This document shows, piece by piece, positions 58,199 to 64,000 of a stretch of DNA of 64,000 bases. Location: NCBI GenBank assembly GCA_964497615.1, contig CAZCEC010000002.1, positions 124,001-188,000 on the forward strand, given 5' to 3'. The notes beneath the pieces were generated by a model that was given only the letters and a program-made list of their open reading frames with translations, made no database searches and was not told the origin of the DNA. The translations under genes and the position numbers were made by a program. Source of the DNA: CAZCEC01 sp964497615. GTDB lineage: Bacteria > Chloroflexota > Anaerolineae > Anaerolineales > UBA6663. The first letter of the stretch is position 1; the number at the start of each line of letters is the position of its first letter.

Positions 58199-59332
58199 AT
58201 GCTGAGGACTATGGGGCGGGCTTTGCGCTGCCTGCTGCCCGGCGGCGCGCGGCAGCGCGCACGGGGAGCGGGCGCGATGATAGTTGGTCCCGCCCACCTG
58301 GCGGTGCTCCTGGCGCTGGCGTTATACGCCTGCGGCCCGGTGCCGGGATCACGCCCGACGGCCACCTTCGGGTATGCCCGCAGCCCCACGCCCGATTTGA
58401 CGCGCACCCCGGCCACGCTTTCACCGCAGGCGACGGTCACGGAGCCCGCCTATCCGCCGCCCGCGACGGCCGGCGCGACGGACACGCCCGGCGCCTACGT
58501 GCCCCCGCCGGATACCGCGACGGCCAGCCTGACCCCGCGCGAGTCGCACACCCCGCGCCCCAGCCCCGCCCCCACCCAGTCGCCCACCGCCACGCCCGAT
58601 CTCTCGCCCACGCCCGACCCGCACATTCTGTCGGTGGCCGAGGTGCCTTGCGAACCGGCGGGCGGGTTCATGCGCTGCACCGACCCGGTGCTGGGCCTGA
58701 CCTTTGAACAGCCCGCCGCCTGGGGGCCGATCACCGCCACGCTGCGCGAGAGCTTTGCGGGCGCGGGGCTGGCGTATGAGTACCAGTATGCGGACATGCC
58801 GGGGATCATCCAGGCGGGCGGGCGCAGCGCCGACTTCACCGAGGGCCGCGGCGCCACGCTCACCGATTTTTCCGGCAGCGGCACGCTGGGGTTCAACGAC
58901 AAGTCGCCGGAAGAGTGGTGCGAGGGGTTAGGCGGGACGCCGGTGTTGTGCAGCGTCGTTCAGCCCAACGTGGTGCTGGACCTGCGCTTTCCCGAAGCCG
59001 AGTACTTGTGCCTGGACTCCGGCCAATACTTCTTCACCAGCCCGCTGGCCTTTGTGTGGGTGCTGCTGCCGGACCATCCGCAGATCAACGGCTTCGTGTT
59101 CGTCGCGCCGTTCCTGTCGGACGAAGCTGCCGACGATCTGCTCGACCTGCGCCGCGACATCCTGGGCTGGGACGGGAGCGCGACGCATACGGCCTGCGGC
59201 CCGGAGCAGCAGGCCGAGTTCGATGAGGCGATTACCGCCTTCATCGCGACGCTCGACGGCGGCCAGGCGGACCCGGATACGCTGGCCAACGTGGCCGCGC
59301 TGCGCCACCTGGCCGAGTCCATCACCGAGTAG
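58199..59332 (+). CDS. Lipoprotein with Thr/Pro-rich stalk
   Basis: A 377-residue exported protein. The signal-like helix (about 27-44) ends LALYACG, a lipobox with Cys45. A Pro/Thr-rich stalk follows (about 50-145, TPTPSP-type). The C-terminal globular domain (about 150-377) contains six cysteines (e.g. VPCEPAGG, RCTDPV, EWCEGL, VLCSVV, YLCLD, TACGPE) that could form three disulfides. Family not recognised. The ATG at 58199 has GGAGG upstream; ATG 58277 would give a more usual signal peptide length. Confidence 0.7.
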   Translation: MLRTMGRALRCLLPGGARQRARGAGAMIVGPAHLAVLLALALYACGPVPGSRPTATFGYARSPTPDLTRTPATLSPQATVTEPAYPPPATAGATDTPGAYVPPPDTATASLTPRESHTPRPSPAPTQSPTATPDLSPTPDPHILSVAEVPCEPAGGFMRCTDPVLGLTFEQPAAWGPITATLRESFAGAGLAYEYQYADMPGIIQAGGRSADFTEGRGATLTDFSGSGTLGFNDKSPEEWCEGLGGTPVLCSVVQPNVVLDLRFPEAEYLCLDSGQYFFTSPLAFVWVLLPDHPQINGFVFVAPFLSDEAADDLLDLRRDILGWDGSATHTACGPEQQAEFDEAITAFIATLDGGQADPDTLANVAALRHLAESITE

Positions 59333-59385
59333 TACTCTTTTCCTATCCCCCTTTGGTTAGAAAAGCGTAAACTTGCTCTAGCCCC

Positions 59386-59391
59386 TATAAT
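59386..59391 (+). promoter_or_regulatory. Consensus -10 box for the PAS/GAF/HD-GYP gene
   Basis: TATAAT about 50 bases before the ATG at 59441, giving a leader of about 43 bases. A -35 box is not evident. Confidence 0.45.
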
Positions 59392-59440
59392 TCCGGCGCA
59401 CACAGGCGTCCGCCGGGAAATTGCGCGCGTTGCCAATCGC

Positions 59441-61903
59441 ATGGCCGATCCCGTCCCCGATCGCGAGGCCCTCCTGCGCCGCTTTGTTTCGCAAGCGGCG
59501 GAGGCCACGGCGTTGACCGATGCCGTTGGCCGCGTGGTGGTGTGGAACCCCGCCCTGGAGCGGCTGACGGGCCTGCGCGCGGACGCGGTGGTGGGCCTGC
59601 CCCTGTGGGAGATCCAGCACGAGCTGCTGCCCCTGATCGAGCGCAAGCCGGAGCGCCTGCAGGCCCTGCGGCTGGCCGTCCAGGCCATGCTGGACACGGG
59701 CGCCGTCCCGGCCCCGGCCGACCCGCACATGCTCCACCGGCGCGACGGCAAGACCCGCCGCGTCGCGTTCGAGTTCATGACCCTGGACGCGGGCGACGGC
59801 CACCTGGCGGCGCTGACGGTGCGCGAGGCCCCGTTGCCCGAACAGGCCGGCCCGCCGGTGGACGCGGCGCTGGCGGCGGGCACGCGCACGCTGCACGGGC
59901 TGGTGGAGCACGCCACCGACGGCATCCTGCTGGCGGATGAGCAGGGCATCCTGATCGAGTGGAACCAGGCCGAGGCGCGGCTGACGGGCCTGAGCCGCGA
60001 GCAGGCCCTGGGCCGGCCGGTGTGGGATGTGCTGTACGAACTGCTGCCCGCCAACGAGCGCACCCTGGAGAGCCGCCAGCGCATCCACGAATTTCTGCGG
60101 CACGCGGTGAGCACCGGCGACCTGCGCGGCACGGCCGGCCTCACCGAGCGGCACGTCTGGCTGCCGGACGGCAGCGACCGCTGGCTGCACTCGCTTAACT
60201 TCACCATCCCCACCGGGCGCGGGCACGTGCTGGGCCGCATCTCGCGCGACATCACCGACCGCAAGCGGGCCGAGGCCGCGCTGCTCCAGCGCAACCATCA
60301 GCTCAAAATCCTGTCTGAGACCACGCAGCAGATCAACGTGGTGCTGGATGAGGCCGTGATCCTGCGCACCCTGGTGCTGGCGGCGATGGACGCGCTGGGC
60401 GCGGGGGCGGGCGCGGCCGGGCGGATGGACGGGGACCGGATGCACTTCCGGGAGGTGCGGGTGGGGGGCGAGGTGCGCCCGGCGGCCTGGAGCTGCGCCC
60501 GCGGCGAGGGGCCGGCCGGCGCGGCCTGGCGCACCCTCCAGCCGTTCGTGCTCAACGACGCCGCCGACGACGCGGCCGTGCTGGCCGCCCTGCGCGCGGC
60601 GCTGGGCACGGTGCATCACCTGGCCAGCGTGCCGCTGGTGGGGCGCGATGGGCAGGTGCTAGGCGGGCTGGAGGTCTACAACCTGCCGGGCGAGCGCCCG
60701 TTTGAGCCGGACGGCCCGGCGCTGGGGCTGCTGCTGGGCCTGGCCGCGGGCGCGGCCACGGCGCTGGAGAATGCCAAATTGCTGAGGGAGCGCGAGCTTG
60801 CCCATGCCCGCACCGAGCAGAGCCTGCGCCGGCTGACGGCCCTGCGCGCGGTGGACAGCACCATCAACGCCAGCCTGAGCCTGAACGTGACCCTGCAAGT
60901 GGTGCTGGAGCACGCGCTGGAACACCTGGGGCTGGACGCGGGCGCGGTGCTGGTGGTGAATGCAGCCCGCCACACCCTGGAAGCGGCCGCCACCCGCGGG
61001 CTGGCGCCGGCCGGGCTGGAGCGCCACCAGACGCGCATCGGCGAGGGGCTGGCGGGCCGCGCGGTGCTGGAACGGAAGCTGGCGCAGACCAGCAGCCTGG
61101 CCGCCCATCACCTGGCGGGGCGGCGCGGCGCGGCCCTGGTGGCCGAGGGCTTTACGGCCTACTATGCCGTGCCGCTGCTGGCCAAGGGCGATGTGAAGGG
61201 GGTGCTGGAACTATTCGGCCGCCAGCCGCACGCCCCCGACCCGGAGTGGGTGGAGTTCCTGGAGACCATCGCGGCCCAGGCGGCGCTGGCGATTGACGGG
61301 GCGCAGCTCTTCAACGAATTACAGCGCGCCAACTTCGACCTGGGGCTGGCCTACGACGCCACCCTGGAAGGCTGGGCCCGCGCGCTGGACCTGCGCGAGC
61401 GCCAGCCCGCGGACCAAAGCCAGCGCCTGGCGCAGACCGCCGAGCAGTTGGGCCGCGCGCTGGGCCTGCCGCCCGCCGCGCTGACGGCCCTGCGCCGGGG
61501 CGCCCTGCTGCACGACATCGGGCATGTGCTCATCCCCGACGAGATATTGCTGAAGCCCGGACCGCTGACCGCGGCGGAGTGGCAGGTGATGCGCCAGCAC
61601 CCCGTCCACGCGCACGAGCTGTTATCACCCATCGCCATCCTGCGCGCGGTGGTGGATATCCCCTACGCTCACCACGAGCGCTGGGACGGCAGCGGCTATC
61701 CGCGCGGGCTGGCGGGCGAGGCCATCCCGCAGGCGGCGCGCATCATGGCCGTGGCGGATGTGTGGGAGGCGCTGCGGGCCGACCGGCCGCACCGCCCGGC
61801 CTGGCCCGCCGACCGGGCGCGCAACTACCTGGCCGCCGAGGCCGGCAAGCAGTTCGACCCGCGCGTGGTGAGCGCGCTGCTGGCGCTGCCCGAGCGGCGG
61901 TAG
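59441..61903 (+). CDS. PAS-PAS-GAF-GAF-HD-GYP signalling protein
   Basis: An 820-residue cytoplasmic sensor without membrane helices. Two PAS domains (about 15-125 and 145-275), two GAF domains (about 300-440 and 465-625) and a C-terminal HD-GYP-type domain. HDIGH is at 691-695 and GYP at 752-754 (HHERWDGSGYP). HD-GYP domains with these motifs hydrolyse c-di-GMP or 3',3'-cGAMP. The GAF and PAS parts would gate the activity by small ligands. c-di-GMP control would fit the EPS locus in the same window, but no direct link is visible. Confidence 0.9.
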   Translation: MADPVPDREALLRRFVSQAAEATALTDAVGRVVVWNPALERLTGLRADAVVGLPLWEIQHELLPLIERKPERLQALRLAVQAMLDTGAVPAPADPHMLHRRDGKTRRVAFEFMTLDAGDGHLAALTVREAPLPEQAGPPVDAALAAGTRTLHGLVEHATDGILLADEQGILIEWNQAEARLTGLSREQALGRPVWDVLYELLPANERTLESRQRIHEFLRHAVSTGDLRGTAGLTERHVWLPDGSDRWLHSLNFTIPTGRGHVLGRISRDITDRKRAEAALLQRNHQLKILSETTQQINVVLDEAVILRTLVLAAMDALGAGAGAAGRMDGDRMHFREVRVGGEVRPAAWSCARGEGPAGAAWRTLQPFVLNDAADDAAVLAALRAALGTVHHLASVPLVGRDGQVLGGLEVYNLPGERPFEPDGPALGLLLGLAAGAATALENAKLLRERELAHARTEQSLRRLTALRAVDSTINASLSLNVTLQVVLEHALEHLGLDAGAVLVVNAARHTLEAAATRGLAPAGLERHQTRIGEGLAGRAVLERKLAQTSSLAAHHLAGRRGAALVAEGFTAYYAVPLLAKGDVKGVLELFGRQPHAPDPEWVEFLETIAAQAALAIDGAQLFNELQRANFDLGLAYDATLEGWARALDLRERQPADQSQRLAQTAEQLGRALGLPPAALTALRRGALLHDIGHVLIPDEILLKPGPLTAAEWQVMRQHPVHAHELLSPIAILRAVVDIPYAHHERWDGSGYPRGLAGEAIPQAARIMAVADVWEALRADRPHRPAWPADRARNYLAAEAGKQFDPRVVSALLALPERR

Positions 61904-61914
61904 GGGGAGAGCGT

Positions 61915-61950
61915 TACCACGAAGGCGCGAAGGCTCGTAGGGGCACGAAG
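61915..61950. repeat. ACCACGAAGG-type degenerate intergenic repeat
   Basis: TACCACGAAGGCGCGAAGGC, a short interruption, then CACGAAGAAGAA. This resembles the (CACGAAGG)n intergenic sequences common in environmental bacteria. It lies just after the HD-GYP stop. Confidence 0.4.
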
Positions 61951-62013
61951 AAGAACCTTAAGGGTGCAAAGTAGGGGCGGAGCATTTGCCAGCAGGCGGT
62001 GTGGCCTGACGCC

Positions 62014-62078
62014 AAGACCTGCCAGGTTTTGTTTGGGAGCAACGCGCGGCATGCGCAAGCCAAAACCTGGCAGGTCTT
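62014..62078. terminator. Bidirectional terminator-like inverted repeat
   Basis: AAGACCTGCCAGGTTTTG (62014-62031) is perfectly inverted at 62061-62078, with a 29-base loop and TTTT following (62077-62080). Each arm contains the palindrome ACCTGCCAGGT. It lies exactly between the convergent HD-GYP and ABC-permease genes, so it can stop both transcripts. Similar CCTGxCAGG elements recur in Chloroflexota genomes, to my recollection. Confidence 0.75.
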
Positions 62079-62088
62079 TTGCAGACAG

Positions 62089-62868
62089 TCAGCGTGGTTG
62101 ATCGGCGGTCTGCCACCAGGCGTAGGTCGCCAGTATCCCCGCCAGCGCGGCGGCGAGGACGATGCCCAGGGGCACGGGCGCCAGTGGCAGCGCGCCCTGC
62201 GCATACAGCCCAGGGATGGACCACGGAAAGTAGTCGCCCCAGCCCGCCACCATCACCAGGTTGGTGAGCAGTAACGTGAGGATGGCCAGCCCGATCGGCG
62301 GCAGGTAGCCGCGGCCGGCGCTGGCCACATACGCAAACGGCAGCGCCGCCAGGACGGCCAGCCCGGCCGCGGCCAGCGTGCGGGCGCCTTCGCGCGCGAA
62401 CACCGCGGGCGCGCCGCCGGGGAAGTTGAAGACCGCGCCCAGCGCCAGCCCGCCCGCGGTGATGACCAACGTGAGGCCGAGCGCCCACACGGCCACGACG
62501 ATAAACTTCGCCAGCAGCAGGCCCGCGCGCGGCACGGGCACCGCCAGCAGGTCCTTCACTGTGCCGTCGGCGAACTCGCGGCCAAACACCCAACTGATGA
62601 CGAACACGAACAGCATGAAGCCGGCGGTGGCGATGAGCTGGCCGTAGATGCGCAGGTAGGCGGACCAATCCATGTCCGCGAAGGCCAGCAGTTCGGCCTT
62701 GGCGCTGATGAGGCCCAGTTGGCGCGACAGGTCCGGGTTCAGCGTGACGAACACCAGGAACCCGACCCCCAGCGGAAAGAGCAGCGAGGCCAGGGCGGTC
62801 CACAGGGGCAGCCCGGAGCGCACAGCTTTGCGCGTTTCGATCCACAGCAGGGCAGGCAGATCAGACAT
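62089..62868 (-). CDS. ABC-2 type transporter permease
   Basis: A 259-residue protein with six membrane helices. ALLWIETRKAVRSGLP at the N-terminus and FVISWVFGREFADGTVKDLLAVPVPR after helix two are the ABC-2 permease pattern. It starts inside the end of the ATPase gene (8-base overlap), so the two subunits are made together. The substrate may be a drug, antibiotic or lipid. The frame is open upstream; the ATG at 62868 gives the native start. Confidence 0.88.
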   Translation of the reverse strand: MSDLPALLWIETRKAVRSGLPLWTALASLLFPLGVGFLVFVTLNPDLSRQLGLISAKAELLAFADMDWSAYLRIYGQLIATAGFMLFVFVISWVFGREFADGTVKDLLAVPVPRAGLLLAKFIVVAVWALGLTLVITAGGLALGAVFNFPGGAPAVFAREGARTLAAAGLAVLAALPFAYVASAGRGYLPPIGLAILTLLLTNLVMVAGWGDYFPWSIPGLYAQGALPLAPVPLGIVLAAALAGILATYAWWQTADQPR

Positions 62869-63787
62869 GGGCGGCCTCGATTTCCGTTCCCACCAGACGC
62901 AGAAAATACTGCTCCAAATCTTCTTCCTCGACCACGAGATGCGTGGGCGGGGCGCCGGCCTGCGCCAGCAGGCGGCTGATCTCGTCCGGGCGCTCGACGG
63001 CGCCATTGGCCAGCGCCAGTCCGCCTTCGGGGAGCGGTTCGGGCGCGTGGCCGGCGGCCAGCAGGGCGCGCTCCAGGAGGGCGCCGTCGCGGGCGCGCAC
63101 CACCAAGCGGCGGCGGCGGTTGCGCTCCAACTCGGCGCGGCTGATCTCCTGGAGCAGCCGCCCGTTGTGGATGATGCCGATGCGCTGGGCCAGCCGCGCC
63201 ACCTCCGCCAGCAGGTGGCTGGACATGAAGATGGTGACGCCCTCCTCGCGCCTCAGCCGCAGCAGCAGTTCGCGGATCTCGACGATGCCGGCCGGGTCCA
63301 GGCCGTTGGCAGGCTCGTCCAGGATGAGCAGCCGCGGGCGGTGGAGCAGGGCCTTGGCCAGCCCCAGCCGCTGGGCGTTGCCGTGCGAGAGCGTGCCAGC
63401 CCGGCGGCCGGCGTACTGGCCCAGCCCCATCTGCTCGATGACGCGCCCGACCGCGGCCGGGGGCGTGCCGGGGTGCAGGCGGCGGGCGGCCTCCAGGTTC
63501 TCGGTGACGGTAAGCTCCGGGTAGGCGCGGGGTGTCTCCACCATGTAGCCCACGCCCGCCCACGGCTCGCGCTGGCCGGGGCGCACGGGCACGCCCAGCA
63601 CCGTGGCGTGCCCCGTGGTGGGCTTGAGCATGCCCAGCAGCAGGCGGATGGTGGTGGTCTTGCCGGCGCCGTTAAGGCCCAGGAAGGCGTAGATTTCGCC
63701 GGGGGCGACTTGCAGCGAGAGTTGCTCAACGGCGCGGACGCGGCCGTAGTGCTTGGTGAGGGCGGTGGTTTCGATGGGGTGGTTCAT
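62861..63787 (-). CDS. ABC transporter ATP-binding protein
   Basis: A 308-residue ATPase. Walker A is GLNGAGKTTT, the signature is LSHGNAQRLGLAKALL (the C-loop Ser-His-Gly is a variant of LSGGQ), and Walker B LLILDEPANGLDP is followed by the switch His in FMSSHL. A C-terminal extension of about 85 residues is typical of CcmA/DrrA-like drug or bacteriocin exporters. The ATG at 63787 begins the conserved domain. No accessory regulator is in view. Confidence 0.92.
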   Translation of the reverse strand: MNHPIETTALTKHYGRVRAVEQLSLQVAPGEIYAFLGLNGAGKTTTIRLLLGMLKPTTGHATVLGVPVRPGQREPWAGVGYMVETPRAYPELTVTENLEAARRLHPGTPPAAVGRVIEQMGLGQYAGRRAGTLSHGNAQRLGLAKALLHRPRLLILDEPANGLDPAGIVEIRELLLRLRREEGVTIFMSSHLLAEVARLAQRIGIIHNGRLLQEISRAELERNRRRRLVVRARDGALLERALLAAGHAPEPLPEGGLALANGAVERPDEISRLLAQAGAPPTHLVVEEEDLEQYFLRLVGTEIEAAHV

Positions 63788-63859
63788 GTTGAGGTACCTG
63801 TTCCTAAGTCCGTTAACCAAGGTGAAGAATCAATCTACTGCCTGACAGGCCCGGCCCCG

Positions 63860-63967
63860 CCCGGAGCTAAAGGCTCCGGGCTATCATCGACGCCCGGTCA
63901 ACCGGGCTTCCGGAAGCCGGGCTTTGAGCCGGCGTCGCTGCTAGCGCGGGGTCCTTCAGCCCCGCGC
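63860..63967. repeat. Cluster of GC-rich hairpins, including a TAAA-loop copy
   Basis: CCCGGAGC-TAAAG-GCTCCGGG (63860-63880), GCCCGGT-CA-ACCGGGC (63892-63907), the palindrome GGCTTCCGGAAGCC (63905-63918) and GCGCGGGG-N8-CCCCGCGC (63944-63967) follow each other. The first has the TAAA loop and CTA-type trailing bases of the repeats near 38.4 and 48.1 kb. No gene is visible from 63788 to the end; an ATG at 63989 starts a frame too short to judge. Confidence 0.7.
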
Positions 63968-64000
63968 GGGGCCGGGCACGCTAGCCCTATGGCGCTGGTC

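Noticed and set aside
63989..64000. ATG near the right edge as the start of a new gene
   Set aside because: Only four codons are visible and there is no clear ribosome-binding site.

Overview
The window is very GC-rich (about two thirds G+C by eye) and gene-dense on both strands. It looks like chromosome from a Chloroflexota bacterium (Anaerolineae/Caldilineae-like). The grounds are a YLPLV-type tail on a secreted protein, the SCO1664/DUF3090/phosphomutase trio, many one- and two-component signalling proteins with PAS/GAF domains, and dispersed hairpin repeats. This placement is inference; there is no rRNA or other marker gene here. I see no tRNA, rRNA, CRISPR array, phage or transposase.

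Bases 1-21931 (+ strand) form one long exopolysaccharide (EPS) locus. It begins with a 5'-cut acyl-CoA ligase, an asparagine-synthase-type amidotransferase, an NAD-synthase-like PP-loop enzyme and a membrane acyltransferase. A GT-C-like membrane protein, a Wzx-type flippase, three GT4 and one GT2 glycosyltransferases, an O-antigen-ligase-like protein, two more GT-C-like membrane proteins and a sialidase-like secreted protein follow. The locus ends with a Wzz/tyrosine-autokinase fused to a GAF domain. A divergent or accessory pair follows: a secreted HzsA-like putative c-heme protein (-) and another GT2 (+) closed by a clear terminator.

Bases 25558-34204 hold housekeeping and accessory genes: homoserine dehydrogenase, a small membrane protein, the SCO1664/DUF3090/phosphomutase trio, and a cluster of small toxin-antitoxin systems (hicBA, abiEi/abiEii with a near-perfect operator, and a DUF104 antitoxin next to a decayed PIN toxin). 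A nitroreductase and a Ser/Thr kinase lie among them. A NarL-type regulator and sensor kinase pair follows (34234-37173).

Bases 37183-44906 (- strand) carry an unusual run of small polytopic membrane proteins around a heme-copper-oxidase-subunit-I-like protein, plus PRC-barrel and cupin proteins. A Crp/Fnr regulator is at the upstream end and a Crp/Fnr-geometry palindrome lies in front of the cupin gene. A broken ynfA sits inside.

The rest is a mosaic: rarA, VOC, rhodanese and desaturase genes, a beta-propeller lipoprotein, a beta-helix surface protein, GNAT, DUF3592, DinB-like, an NYN-domain putative RNase with a strong promoter and a two-hairpin leader, an esterase, a 41-residue membrane peptide, a lipoprotein, a PAS/GAF/HD-GYP protein and an ABC exporter. 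A family of TAAA-loop hairpins, some followed by CTAC, recurs in intergenic spaces.
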